A DNA stretch of 64,000 nucleotides, taken from NCBI GenBank assembly GCA_964368075.1, contig CAYJAD010000007.1, forward strand, positions 1 to 64,000. The letters run 5' to 3'. The notes under the pieces are model-generated. The model ran no database searches. It was not told where the DNA came from and saw only the letters and a program-made list of their open reading frames with translations. Numbering within the stretch: position 1 is the stretch's first letter; every line of letters begins with the position of its first letter. Made by a program: the position numbers and the translations under genes. Shown here piece by piece: positions 35,302-44,802 of the stretch. This DNA comes from CAYJAD01 sp964368075. Its GTDB lineage: Bacteria > Desulfobacterota > Desulfovibrionia > Desulfovibrionales > Desulfovibrionaceae.

Positions 35302-35588
35302 AACGATTCCTCCAAAAGAATACATCCCTAATGACAAATTAAGGAAGTTATATTTATATTTACATCTTCTTATAAGACACAGAAGGGCAAAAGGCAAGGG
35401 GAAGACCATGCCACAATAGAAAAAAGTGCGCTCTAAAGCTTTACAACATCTTAGAAATTTACCCACAGTAGGCGCATAAAATACATTGATTTTTGTGTAA
35501 AAAAAGGTAATCCTGTTCCGTAGAAAATACCCCAATTATATACATTTTTTATTGAATTAATATAACTACCCAGTAATATAGAGTTTCC

Positions 35589-38153
35589 ATGGCTTTAAGA
35601 CTCATAAGAAAAAAGGCTGCCCCCAAGCCCGCGCCAGAGCCGTCTGTGGCTCCTGTCCCAGAGAAAAGCCCTCCGTCCCTTGGGCGCAGGCTTTTACCTG
35701 CTGTGCTTTTTATGGGATTTTTTATGGCCATGGTGGCATTTTTTTATGACAGCTCACCGCAAAAACCTTCTGCCCCTATCGCTGCAGTAACAAATGCTGA
35801 CGACGACATAAAAAATCAATATGAAGAAATAAAAATGCGTTTTGCTCGCTTGCGTCAAGACGATTCCAGCGATGAAGAAGACTTTCTTGAAATTGCCGAA
35901 GAATTTTACGCCATCTACAACGAAAACAAAACATGGCCCAATCGCCCTGCGGCCTTGTGGCGCTCTGCGCATGCTTTAGAAATAGCGGGCGACCAAGAGC
36001 TTTCCAAAGCACATTACGAGCAAGCCATAGACAGGTACAAGCGTGTTTCTATAGAATTTTGGAAAAGCGTCTTGGCTGATGATGCCTTACTGCAAGCATC
36101 CGTTGTATTGGCGGCCAAGCTCAATAAGCCCAAAGAGGCACAGTACCTACTGACAACCGTGCGTAATTTATATCCTAAAGGGGATATGATTGGGCAGGTA
36201 AAAGCTTTGGAAGAAAAGCTACAAAGACAATTTGCCTTGGAGGCCAAAGCCGCGCAAAAACGTAAGGAAAAGCAAGAAAAATCCGAAAATTCGGCGGCAG
36301 CATTGACTAAGCCCCCTGTTTCTGATGTTTTTAAATCTAAGCCTACAAAAAAGGAAGCGGCACAGCCCCCTGTGACGCCACCAGTAGCCCCCAATAAAAA
36401 TCAGGAAAAAGCGCCTTCTGAGAAAAAATCTGAGGTTGCTACTCCAAAGCCTGTTGCTCCTAAGCCTGTCGTTCCAGAGAAAAAAGTAGCAAAAGCTGTT
36501 ATAATTGAAAAAATCGCTATTACGCCAGCCAGAAAAAAATGGCTTATGCCGCCATTAGCTACGACTAAAAAAAGCGACGCAAACTCAAAGACAACGACGC
36601 AAAGCATGCAAGCTCGGGCATTACCTTTTACCATTCTTGGCGGTGCCAATGCTCAAGCCTTTGTTTTAGCCCCTGCATCGCCGCAGGCATTACAAAGTCC
36701 GCGCGCCCATCCATTAACTGCGCCAAAAACTTCCATTGATTTACCAGAAATAGCACATACCATAGATACACAAAAACTTGTGGCTCATGTGTATTCTGGC
36801 CCCAAGCCCATAGCCTTCACCCCTTTGCATAGCCCAGATTTTACAAAAGAAACCTTGGCGTACAGTATGCCGCCAATATTTGTTTTGGCACAAAAAACCA
36901 AAAAGACTACGCCCCTTGCTGTTTTGAAAAGAGTTAACTTACCCATGCCACAGCAAGCACACGCCGCCCCAGCTCAAACCATTATTAAGCCTACGGATAA
37001 AGATGGTAGCTTAGGCACTGTAAACATAGCCCTTAATGGACTGCCACAAGCAACAAAGACCCTTGAGGTAAAGAGTAAAGAGCTAAAACCCTCTGCATCA
37101 AGCTATAATGGCGCCGTGGATAAGGTGGCGCACATTGACGAACCTGCCCCAAAACCTGTTGTGCCCACAGTGCCCATAATTCCTTCTGTCACCAAGCAAA
37201 CTATTATGCCTCCAAAAAGTGTTGCTGAAAAAAAGCAAGCCCCAAAAGCACAAGCTTCACTTGAAAAACCTAAGAAAAAAAATGCAGAACAAGCTACAAA
37301 AAAAACAGATAAGCCCGAACCCAAAAAAGCGACACCTGATGTAAAAAAAGCAGAGTTACCCAGTAAAAAGGCGGAGCCTCTACCTTCTGCTGGCACCCTT
37401 GACCAGCGCATGCGTCAAGCTCAAACTGATGACATGGCAGCGCAATTGGGGCTTACAGTGCGCACGGTATATATAGACATAGGTCATGGCGGCAAAGATC
37501 AAGGCACTGCCCACAATGGCATTATTGAAAAAGATTTAGTGCTAGATATAGGCAAAAAGTTAGGCGCTTTTCTTGTGAAAAAAGGCTTCACGGTTATTTA
37601 TAGCCGAACAAATAATGTGTTTATTCCTTTAAGCACACGCCCTGACCATGCCAATGCTGCTGGGGCAGATCTTTTTGTTTCTGTTCACGTGAATGCTTTT
37701 CCCGGCGATACCATTCAAGGCTTTGAAACCTATTACTTAGACTTTGCCAAAAATAGCCAAGCATCACGGGTAGCCACGTTGGAAAACTCCGTCAGTGATC
37801 GCAAGCTTGGTGACCTGCAAAATGTACTTGCAAAAATGCTCTTAAACGTGCGTACGGACGAGTCTAAAAATTTAGCACACTTTATACAAAATAGCGCGGT
37901 TACAGAAGCGCAAAAATCCGGCTATGACACCAAGGACGGCGGCACGCGCTCTGCCCCCTTCCACGTGCTTATAGGTACAAGTATGCCCGCTGTATTGGTA
38001 GAGGTAGGCTATTGCACCAACAAGCAAGAAGCGGAAATGCTTAAAAGAGACGCATACCGTAACATTCTTGCCCAAGGCATTGGCATGGGGATTATTAGAT
38101 ACAATAAAGAAATTGAAAAAAAAAGTAAGGCACATTTTGCCTTGACCAAATAA
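35589..38153 (+). CDS. N-acetylmuramoyl-L-alanine amidase with very long disordered linker
   Basis: Cleaves the peptide side chain from muramic acid, typically at cell separation. The 854 residues have a cytoplasmic Pro-rich start, one membrane anchor (about 36-55), a helical TPR-like segment (about 75-215), then about 400 residues of Lys/Pro/Ala low complexity, and a C-terminal Amidase_3 domain (about 625-840). Zinc ligands are visible as DIGHGGKDQG (His), a Glu in NGIIEKDL and SVHVNAF (His), and the catalytic Glu is in VLVEVGY. It is anchored by its helix rather than exported free. The ribosome site is weak. The linker is unusually long for AmiC-type enzymes. Confidence 0.9.
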   Translation: MALRLIRKKAAPKPAPEPSVAPVPEKSPPSLGRRLLPAVLFMGFFMAMVAFFYDSSPQKPSAPIAAVTNADDDIKNQYEEIKMRFARLRQDDSSDEEDFLEIAEEFYAIYNENKTWPNRPAALWRSAHALEIAGDQELSKAHYEQAIDRYKRVSIEFWKSVLADDALLQASVVLAAKLNKPKEAQYLLTTVRNLYPKGDMIGQVKALEEKLQRQFALEAKAAQKRKEKQEKSENSAAALTKPPVSDVFKSKPTKKEAAQPPVTPPVAPNKNQEKAPSEKKSEVATPKPVAPKPVVPEKKVAKAVIIEKIAITPARKKWLMPPLATTKKSDANSKTTTQSMQARALPFTILGGANAQAFVLAPASPQALQSPRAHPLTAPKTSIDLPEIAHTIDTQKLVAHVYSGPKPIAFTPLHSPDFTKETLAYSMPPIFVLAQKTKKTTPLAVLKRVNLPMPQQAHAAPAQTIIKPTDKDGSLGTVNIALNGLPQATKTLEVKSKELKPSASSYNGAVDKVAHIDEPAPKPVVPTVPIIPSVTKQTIMPPKSVAEKKQAPKAQASLEKPKKKNAEQATKKTDKPEPKKATPDVKKAELPSKKAEPLPSAGTLDQRMRQAQTDDMAAQLGLTVRTVYIDIGHGGKDQGTAHNGIIEKDLVLDIGKKLGAFLVKKGFTVIYSRTNNVFIPLSTRPDHANAAGADLFVSVHVNAFPGDTIQGFETYYLDFAKNSQASRVATLENSVSDRKLGDLQNVLAKMLLNVRTDESKNLAHFIQNSAVTEAQKSGYDTKDGGTRSAPFHVLIGTSMPAVLVEVGYCTNKQEAEMLKRDAYRNILAQGIGMGIIRYNKEIEKKSKAHFALTK

Positions 38154-38576
38154 ATGTGAGATGTTATGCAATTTGGCTTAGTTCTTTAGATATGAGCAAC
38201 ATAAGAAAAAATACGGATGCTCAGCTAAAGCAAAATACGCAAGAATGAGAAAAAAGCACAATAAATAATTGTTTCTTTTACTTTTACACTTGCTTTTAAA
38301 TTTTTTCTGAACTATCAGAGAAAAGACTTTGAATTAGTAGTATTAGGGCTTTTTTTGAAATGGAAATAGTTTAAAAATACTACACATGTGGACACAACAT
38401 GCATTCACGGCCCAACTGTCATTAATTTTCTGGCATGGCCGTGCATGACAGCTCTTAAATTTCTCTTTTATTTAAAACAATGAGAGATATAGAGCCTATT
38501 TATTACTAACGATATCGCTCTAAACGGTTTAAGGGCGATAAATAATGTTTAATCTATTGTGGGGAAGGAGATTTCC
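38154..38576. other. Intergenic region with possible competing hairpins
   Basis: 423 bases without a convincing gene. CATTCACGGCC (38402-38412) can pair with GGCCGTGCATG (38437-38447, one mismatch), while CTGTCAT (38416-38422) can pair with ATGACAG (38445-38451); the two right arms overlap, so the structures exclude each other. The skp promoter and ribosome site lie at the 3' end. Confidence 0.4.
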
Positions 38577-39101
38577 ATGCGTAAATTGTTATTAATGGCC
38601 TTTGTAATGTGTTTTATGACAGCAAGTGTGGCTCTTGCTGAAGTAAAAGTTGGCGTAGTTGACATGCAAGTTATTGCTCAAAAAAGTGATCCTGCCGTGG
38701 ACGCTAAGAGCAAAATGGATGCCAAGTACGGTGATGAAAAGAAAAAATTAGAAGCTGAAGCCAAAAATTTGCAAAAAAAAGCAGAAGCCTTACAAAAAAA
38801 CCCCACCGAAAAGAAGCAAGTGGAATTTGTTAAGTTAAAGCGTAAATTTGACGAACAGCAATATACCTTTACCCGCAAAGTAGAACAAGATGAAATAAAA
38901 ATTCGTCAAGAAATGGTTACTCTTGTTTTCAAGGCTGCTTATCAAGTGGCGCAAGCTAAAGGCATAAACTTTGTAGTAGACATCACTGCTGGTGGTGTTC
39001 TTTATGCTGAACAAAGCATGGACTTAACGCAAGAAGTGCTTGCAGAAGTAAACAAACTCTGGAAAGCCGGCGATACTAAGCCCGCTGAAAAGAAAAAATA
39101 A
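38577..39101 (+). CDS. skp: OmpH/Skp-family periplasmic chaperone
   Basis: Holds unfolded outer-membrane proteins in the periplasm. The start is the ATG at 38577 behind GGAAGGAG; the frame opens a little earlier without benefit. The 174 residues begin with a signal peptide (cleavage after SVALA, near residue 22), then VKVGVVDMQ, a long Lys/Glu-rich coiled coil (about 50-115) forming the tentacles, and a C-terminal strand-helix returning to the trimer core (FVVDITAGGVLYA). It precedes fabZ, as in many Gram-negatives, but lpxD is not between them. Confidence 0.9.
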   Translation: MRKLLLMAFVMCFMTASVALAEVKVGVVDMQVIAQKSDPAVDAKSKMDAKYGDEKKKLEAEAKNLQKKAEALQKNPTEKKQVEFVKLKRKFDEQQYTFTRKVEQDEIKIRQEMVTLVFKAAYQVAQAKGINFVVDITAGGVLYAEQSMDLTQEVLAEVNKLWKAGDTKPAEKKK

Positions 39102-39195
39102 TCCTTTTTAAAAACCATGCTACATGCCCATAAAAAAAGCATTGAGCATAGGATTGTTGCAAGCAGCCTCACGTAAGGCCTTGCCGCAAAATTTT

Positions 39196-39222
39196 AGCCC
39201 CCCCTTACTTTTTGGGGGGGCT
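39196..39222 (+). terminator. Hairpin between skp and fabZ
   Basis: AGCCCCCCC (39196-39204) pairs with GGGGGGGCT (39214-39222) around a nine-base loop. Only a weak T stretch follows, so it may terminate partially. Confidence 0.6.
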
Positions 39223-39299
39223 TCGTTATATAGGCCTTTAACAGGCTGTTATGACGAGAAAATATTTACTTAAACATTTAAAAATTCTCTGGGGGCCTT

Positions 39300-39752
39300 A
39301 TGAGCGAAATAATAACCATGGATGTACAAAAAATTCTTTCTATATTGCCACATCGCTACCCTTTTATGCTGGTAGACAGGGTGGTGGAATGCGTGCCGGG
39401 TTCTCACATTAAAGCCTATAAAAATGTAACCTTTAATGAACCTTTTTTCCAAGGCCACTTTCCTGATGTACCCATTATGCCAGGGGTGCTTATTCTTGAA
39501 GCCTTAGCCCAGGTGGGATGCCTATTGGGTACAGCCGGAGATGAAGAAACAGGCAACAAACTCTTTTTATTTACAGGCTTAGAAGACGTTAAATTTCGTA
39601 AACAAGTAGTTCCCGGTGACAGGCTTGACCTTGAGTGTTCTAACCCACGCAGAAAATTACAATTGTGCAAAATGGACGCTAAAGCCTATGTGGATGGCAA
39701 GTTGGCAGCGCAGGCGGTTATTTCTGCGGCAATTACCACACGCCCTAGCTAA
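39300..39752 (+). CDS. fabZ: 3-hydroxyacyl-[ACP] dehydratase FabZ
   Basis: Dehydrates 3-hydroxyacyl-ACP in fatty-acid synthesis and balances the supply for lipid A. The 150 residues are a single hot-dog domain with ILPHRYPFMLVDRV, the catalytic H53 in QGHFPDVPIMPG and E67 in ILEALAQ. GGGGGCC lies before the ATG. Neighbours are skp upstream and a heptose kinase downstream; the usual lpxA/lpxB partners are not here. Confidence 0.96.
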   Translation: MSEIITMDVQKILSILPHRYPFMLVDRVVECVPGSHIKAYKNVTFNEPFFQGHFPDVPIMPGVLILEALAQVGCLLGTAGDEETGNKLFLFTGLEDVKFRKQVVPGDRLDLECSNPRRKLQLCKMDAKAYVDGKLAAQAVISAAITTRPS

Positions 39753-39901
39753 TGCGTTTTCAACATCGACTACGTTAGATTAATAGGTTTTTTAGGGCAT
39801 GTATGTCTAAATGCATGCCTCAAAACCTGTTAAACTTCCTAAGAACCTGTAAAATTGCTTATAAAAATCTCTCAAGTCACTCACATTATAGAGAGGGGAA
39901 A

Positions 39902-40927
39902 ATGTCAAACCATACTGTAGATAAAGAAAAGCTGTGCCAAAATATTTCTACCTTAAAAGGAAAAAAAGTTCTCATTCTTGGTGACGTGATGCTAGATGTC
40001 TATTTGCATGGACAAGCCAAGCGAATTTCTCCTGAAGCCCCTGTCCCTGTGGTGCATGTGAGTACCCCCAAACAATTACCCGGCGGTGCTGCCAACGTGG
40101 CTCGAAATATTCGTAGCCTTGGCGGACTTCCCACTCTTGTGGGTCTTTGCGGAGCTGGGGCTGATGGGCAAAATCTTGTGCGTTTATTGCAAGAATCCTA
40201 CATAGCATCACATATTTTTCAAAATGCGCAACGCTGCACCACGGTAAAAACACGAATCATGGCGCAAAATCAACAAATGTTACGTGTAGATAAAGAAAAG
40301 TACTTGGCAAGCACCCATGAAGAAACCGCACACCTTTGCCATGTGCTTGAATCTTTATTGCCCATACATGATGTGCTGATACTTTCAGACTATGCTAAAG
40401 GGATAGTAAATGAAAATATATGTAAATATATTCAGACGCTTTGTATTGATGCAGGTATTTCACCTGAAATTTTTGTAGATCCAAAGCCAAAGCATGCCGC
40501 CATTTATGGCCCCATAAGCCTCATGACTCCCAATAGAAATGAAGCAGAAGATATGGCTCGAATGAGCATTGAAAGCAAAGAAGACGTGCTAAAAGCAGGG
40601 CAATATATTCAAAAAGAGTACCATTGCAAAGAGCTCCTCATTACTCTTGGCAGTGAAGGCATGGCTCTTTTTTTAGAAGACGGGTCTGTATGGAATATTG
40701 CCCCTCACGCTCGTGCTGTCTTTGATGTGACAGGCGCAGGTGATACCGTTATCGCCACTTTAGCTTTGGCTCGCGCCGCCAACGTTCCTTTAATGGAGGC
40801 TTGCCTCATGGCTACCTATGCGGCTGGCCTTGTGTTGGAGCATGTGGGTGTTGCTTGTGTGCATGCTGATGATATTATAACAGCAGTGCAAAACACATTA
40901 CCCCCCACTTGCACTTCGTGGAAGTAA
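39902..40927 (+). CDS. rfaE1: D-glycero-beta-D-manno-heptose-7-phosphate kinase
   Basis: PfkB-family kinase that phosphorylates heptose-7-phosphate at C1 for LPS inner-core ADP-heptose. I start at the ATG at 39902 behind GAGAGGGG (MSNHTVDKEK), giving 341 residues; the frame is open 33 codons more. Features: GDVMLDVYLHG, EAPVPVV, PGGAANVARN, TPNRNEAE and the catalytic Asp in FDVTGAGDTVIATLALA. The adenylyltransferase half of HldE is absent, so this is the split kinase form. The glycosyltransferase gene starts three bases after its stop. Confidence 0.92.
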   Translation: MSNHTVDKEKLCQNISTLKGKKVLILGDVMLDVYLHGQAKRISPEAPVPVVHVSTPKQLPGGAANVARNIRSLGGLPTLVGLCGAGADGQNLVRLLQESYIASHIFQNAQRCTTVKTRIMAQNQQMLRVDKEKYLASTHEETAHLCHVLESLLPIHDVLILSDYAKGIVNENICKYIQTLCIDAGISPEIFVDPKPKHAAIYGPISLMTPNRNEAEDMARMSIESKEDVLKAGQYIQKEYHCKELLITLGSEGMALFLEDGSVWNIAPHARAVFDVTGAGDTVIATLALARAANVPLMEACLMATYAAGLVLEHVGVACVHADDIITAVQNTLPPTCTSWK

Positions 40928-40930
40928 GCC

Positions 40931-42097
40931 ATGCAAGAAACCCCATTTAAAAACGAAATATCCTCTTCGCCCAAGGTAGCCATTGTACACTACTGGCTTT
41001 TACAGATGCGCGGCGGAGAAAAAGTTTTAGAAGCTCTTTGTCGCATGTATCCTGAAGCCACCATATATACGCATGTATGCCAAAAGGAAAACCTCTCACC
41101 TTTTCTGCAATCGCGTCGCATACGTACCACTTTCATTCAGCGTTTACCGTGGGCAAAAAAAATATATCAAAAATATTTACCGCTTATGCCCATGGCTTTA
41201 GAACAGCTCGACCTGACAGAATACGATTTAGTTATTTCCTCAGAATCTGGCCCCGCGAAGGGGGTTATTACGCGTGCTGATGCCGTGCACGTGTGTTATT
41301 GCCATAGCCCCATGCGTTATTTATGGGATTTTTACCCACACTACTTGGCTAGTGCGTCTACTTTGGTGCGTTGGGCCATGCGTCCTTTTTTCTTTTTTCT
41401 TCGCCAATGGGACGTACTTTCAGCACATAGAGTTGATTTTTTTGTGGCCAATTCTCATACTGTGCGTAAGCGCATTGCCAAACATTGGCGACGTGACAGC
41501 GTTGTCATTCATCCCCCTGTGGATGTAGAACGCTTCACTCTGGTGCCTAAACCGCGCGAAGATTTCTATTTTTGCATGGGACAATTGGTAGATTACAAAC
41601 GTGTAGATTTAGCCATTGAAGCTTGCCTTCATCTTAAAAAAAGGCTCGTTATCGTGGGAGATGGCGAAATGCGCTCACGCTATGAAAAATTGACACAAAG
41701 ACTTGCACCTCATGGCGCAGCAGCAGACCTTATTGAATTTCGCGGCCGTTTAGACGATGCTCAGGTGCAAGACCTTTATGCTCGCTGTGCCGCTTTACTT
41801 TTTCCGGGAGAGGAAGATTTTGGCATTGTACCCCTAGAGGCCATGGCAAGTGGTGCCCCTGTTATAGCTTATGGCAAGGGCGGCGCCACTGAGACTGTGC
41901 TAGATGGAAAAACAGGGGTCTTTTTTTATCAGCAAAACACAGAAGCACTTTGCACAGCAATACAACACTTTGAAGAAATACGGCACACTTTTGAACCGCA
42001 ACAATTGCGCGAACATGCTTTAAAATTTGACGAACAGCGCTTTTGCCAAGAGATGACAGAAGCCATTAGTAAAGCTCAAGCTGCTTTTATTCCTTAG
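40931..42097 (+). CDS. GT4-family glycosyltransferase
   Basis: Retaining glycosyltransferase of the GT-B fold, probably adding a sugar to LPS core or a surface glycan. The 388 residues have an N-terminal GGEKVLEAL loop, the mid-protein NSHTVRKRIAKHW and PPVDVERF, the donor-site region FCMGQLVDYKRVDLAIEA, and the E-x7-E motif in GEEDFGIVPLEAMASG. It is similar to WbaZ-type mannosyltransferases; the sugar is not certain. It is coupled to rfaE1 by a three-base gap. Confidence 0.85.
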   Translation: MQETPFKNEISSSPKVAIVHYWLLQMRGGEKVLEALCRMYPEATIYTHVCQKENLSPFLQSRRIRTTFIQRLPWAKKIYQKYLPLMPMALEQLDLTEYDLVISSESGPAKGVITRADAVHVCYCHSPMRYLWDFYPHYLASASTLVRWAMRPFFFFLRQWDVLSAHRVDFFVANSHTVRKRIAKHWRRDSVVIHPPVDVERFTLVPKPREDFYFCMGQLVDYKRVDLAIEACLHLKKRLVIVGDGEMRSRYEKLTQRLAPHGAAADLIEFRGRLDDAQVQDLYARCAALLFPGEEDFGIVPLEAMASGAPVIAYGKGGATETVLDGKTGVFFYQQNTEALCTAIQHFEEIRHTFEPQQLREHALKFDEQRFCQEMTEAISKAQAAFIP

Positions 42098-42145
42098 CAG
42101 GCGGCTTTACAAACGTTCCGCATGTTTTTTGTACACGCTGCTGTA

Positions 42146-43096
42146 TTATTTTTGCTTTGTTTTGAGTAAAAGATCAAAGAAGCTGTTGCTTAAGTCTTGT
42201 AGTTCAGGCTTAGAAAATTGCGCGTCAGCTCCCACTGATTCGCATTTTTTCGCTAAACTATCACTCACAATAGATGAGAAAATAGCCACAGGAACTTCTT
42301 TTAAGATGCTGTGCTCTTTGATTTTTTTACATAGCGCTAGACCATCTACCGTGGGCATTTCAATATCTGTAATAACCCCTTCGACAAATTCACTAATATG
42401 CTTACCTGTTTCTTCCACTTGGGCGGCATAACCAAGCATAATATCCCAAGCTATTTGACCATTTTCAGCCTGAGTTACTTCAAAACGCCCTTCCTTAGCC
42501 AATAAATCATACACCAAACGACGAATGGAACTAGAATCATCAGCGTGTAAAATACGAAATTTTTTATCGTTATCCAAGGTATCAGGTAAGGTGGCGTCAT
42601 CCATGCGCATGGCCATTTCCGGACGCATTTCCGCCACTATGGCTTCAAGGTCAAGCAATAGAATAATGCGATCGTCCATACGCACTACACCGGTAACGGC
42701 GCTACGGCTAATTTTTTGTAACAATGTTCCGGGGGCTTCCACATTATTCCAACTAAGGCGATAAATGCGGTTCACGCCGGACACCATAAAGGCTGTGGTC
42801 ATACTATTGAAATTCGTAATAATAATCTTGGAATTTTCCACATTGGTGGGCTCAAAGTTTAAATACTTTGCCACGTCAATAAGTGGCACAACCCTATCAT
42901 TACGATGGGCAAAAGCTCCGAGTATGGCAGGATGTCGCATTTCCGGCATGGATGTTACTTTTTGCGGACGAATAATCTCTACCACTTTGGCCACGTTAAT
43001 GCCATAGTGCCCGCAATAGCCATCTTCTTGGACATAAAATTCCATGATTTCTAATTCATTGGTTCCTGCTTCCAGAAGAATATTTGTTTGCGACAT
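42146..43096 (-). CDS. cheV: Chemotaxis coupling protein CheV
   Basis: Links chemoreceptors to CheA and is tuned by phosphorylation. The 316 residues have an N-terminal CheW domain (about 10-170, with HPAILGAFAHRNDRVVPLIDV) and a C-terminal receiver domain (about 180-310) with the acidic pair in ILHADDSSSIR, the phospho-acceptor Asp in VITDIEMPTVDG and the Lys of SKPELQD. GGGTGAG precedes the ATG. No other chemotaxis gene is in the window. It is convergent with the glycosyltransferase gene. Confidence 0.95.
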   Translation of the reverse strand: MSQTNILLEAGTNELEIMEFYVQEDGYCGHYGINVAKVVEIIRPQKVTSMPEMRHPAILGAFAHRNDRVVPLIDVAKYLNFEPTNVENSKIIITNFNSMTTAFMVSGVNRIYRLSWNNVEAPGTLLQKISRSAVTGVVRMDDRIILLLDLEAIVAEMRPEMAMRMDDATLPDTLDNDKKFRILHADDSSSIRRLVYDLLAKEGRFEVTQAENGQIAWDIMLGYAAQVEETGKHISEFVEGVITDIEMPTVDGLALCKKIKEHSILKEVPVAIFSSIVSDSLAKKCESVGADAQFSKPELQDLSNSFFDLLLKTKQK

Positions 43097-43687
43097 TATT
43101 TCTCACCCTCCCTACCGGAGTTTATGCTATAACTATTTTCAATTTTATAATAAAGATTACAGAAGCTTACGCAGCAAATTTCATATGATGTTGAAAAAAG
43201 AGCAAAGCATAGCATCTATGAAGTATACTATCCTTTTCGGCATAAATGCCAATAACTTTATAAGCGTTTCTGCACAATTTAAGGGTCCTGCACAATTATT
43301 TTTTTTGTGCTGTTGTAAAAAAATTATACTTTTGCGTAAATCGTCATGTGCAGAACAAAAGATAGGAAAAGTAGTGATTTAAATGAATAGCAAAAGAGCA
43401 TATTCCATAAAATACAACCTTCATCATGAATACAGCGCAAAATTCGTTATTTCCAGACACTACCTAGTAAAAGCGTATATTACAAGAAATTTCTTCTACC
43501 TATGCTCAATTTTGAAAAAGTCTAAAAATTCTCTTGAAAAAAAGGGGAAATCATTGCATGGTGCAAATGCAAGTATGTGAAAAAGCACAATTGAATTCTT
43601 ATGTACACTGTGTTTTGCCACCGTGCAGACCACTACTTGACCAGAAAAATACTTTGCATGCCTTTGTCATGCCTTTTGGGGAAAATA
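43097..43687. other. Long intergenic region before tolQ
   Basis: 591 AT-rich bases. Short ORFs here (e.g. 43383-43580) have no ribosome site or recognisable features. It holds copy 2 of the 22-bp sequence and a nearby CTGCACAATTTAAGG copy. Promoters for cheV and tolQ must lie here, but I see no strong -35/-10 pair. Confidence 0.4.
43281..43302. repeat. Copy 2 of a 22-bp dispersed sequence
   Basis: AAGGGTCCTGCACAATTATTTT, 20 of 22 identical to 3368-3389; a further partial copy (CTGCACAATTTAAGG) begins about eleven bases before it. Possibly an insertion-sequence end remnant. Confidence 0.5.
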
Positions 43688-44356
43688 ATGGAATTAAGTT
43701 TTTTTTCAATGATTGCCGAAGCTAGCCTTGTGGCAAAAGCCGTGCTCCTCTTACTTGTGCTTATGTCAATCATTAGCTGGGCGCTTATGCTACAAAAATG
43801 GTTTATGCTTAGCGCAGCCAAGAAAAAAGCCATTGACGGCCTTGAACGTTTTGAAAAAGCAAAAGATTTGCGCGAAGCCGTACAGTCCATGGGCTCAGAC
43901 CCTGCCTCTCCGCTCTACTTTGTAGCTCACCAAGGGGTACAAGAATTTAACAAGTCAAAAGAACTTGGAAATAGCTCTGAAATTGTTGTAGACAACGTAA
44001 GTCGCTCTTTAAATTTAGGGGTAGGCTCAGAAATTACCCGCATGCAACGCAAACTTTCTCTCTTAGCCACCACTGCCAACACCGCGCCTTTTATCGGTCT
44101 TTTTGGTACAGTTTGGGGCATTATGAGTTCTTTTCAATCTATTGGGCTTTTAAAATCTGCTTCTTTGGCCACTGTGGCTCCCGGCATTTCTGAAGCTCTT
44201 GTGGCGACAGCTATTGGCCTTGCTGTCGCTGTTCCTGCCACCATAGGCTATAATATTTTTCTGGGTCGCCTTGGCGAAATAGAAAATATGCTTACAAATT
44301 TTGCTGGCGTTTTTTTAAACCGCGTACAACGCGAACTCAACGCACAAAGAGCATAA
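43688..44356 (+). CDS. tolQ: Tol-Pal system motor protein TolQ
   Basis: Inner-membrane proton-channel subunit of the Tol machine, which constricts the outer membrane at division. The start is the ATG at 43688 behind GGGGA; the frame opens 29 codons earlier in the untranslated leader. The 222 residues have three membrane helices (about 12-33, 125-150 and 160-185), with TTANTAPFIGLFGTVWG and ATAIGLAVAVPATIGYN typical of TolQ/ExbB. The next gene starts one base after its stop. Confidence 0.93.
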   Translation: MELSFFSMIAEASLVAKAVLLLLVLMSIISWALMLQKWFMLSAAKKKAIDGLERFEKAKDLREAVQSMGSDPASPLYFVAHQGVQEFNKSKELGNSSEIVVDNVSRSLNLGVGSEITRMQRKLSLLATTANTAPFIGLFGTVWGIMSSFQSIGLLKSASLATVAPGISEALVATAIGLAVAVPATIGYNIFLGRLGEIENMLTNFAGVFLNRVQRELNAQRA

Positions 44357-44357
44357 T

Positions 44358-44795
44358 ATGGGCGCAAATATAGGAAATAAAGGCGGCTTTGTAGCCGACA
44401 TCAATGTGACCCCTTTTGTGGATGTTATGTTGGTACTTTTAATTATTTTTATGGTGGCTGCCCCCATGATGAGCGAAGGCCTTGATGTAGACTTACCCAC
44501 AACCAAACATGTGGATGTTTTGCCCACAGAAAAAGACAATCTGGTGCTTAGCATACGCAAAGATGGCACTTTGTTTATTGATAAGTATACGGTTACTACA
44601 GAAGAGCTTGAGGCAAAATTAAAAGAATTAGTGGTCGATAAAAATAGAAGTCTTTTTTTACAAGCCGATAAAGACGTGCCTTATGGTGTAGTTGTGGAAG
44701 TGATGGGGCAAATTAAAGCTGTGGGCATAGAGAAATTAGGGGTTGTGGCTACTCGCGCAGAAAGCGATCCGGCCAAGGAACCTGCTAAAAAATAG
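44358..44795 (+). CDS. tolR: Tol-Pal system protein TolR
   Basis: Partner of TolQ; its single membrane helix carries the proton-carrying Asp. The 145 residues start with GFVADINVTPFVDVMLVLLI, where the Asp in FVDVML is the conserved one, then a periplasmic domain (about 50-135) that binds peptidoglycan in TolR. It is part of the tight tolQ-tolR-tolA-tolB set. Confidence 0.92.
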   Translation: MGANIGNKGGFVADINVTPFVDVMLVLLIIFMVAAPMMSEGLDVDLPTTKHVDVLPTEKDNLVLSIRKDGTLFIDKYTVTTEELEAKLKELVVDKNRSLFLQADKDVPYGVVVEVMGQIKAVGIEKLGVVATRAESDPAKEPAKK

Positions 44796-44802
44796 GTATT
44801 TT

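Noticed and set aside
43383..43580. 65-codon plus-strand frame before tolQ
   Set aside because: AT-rich, no ribosome site, no recognisable feature; more likely leader or non-coding.
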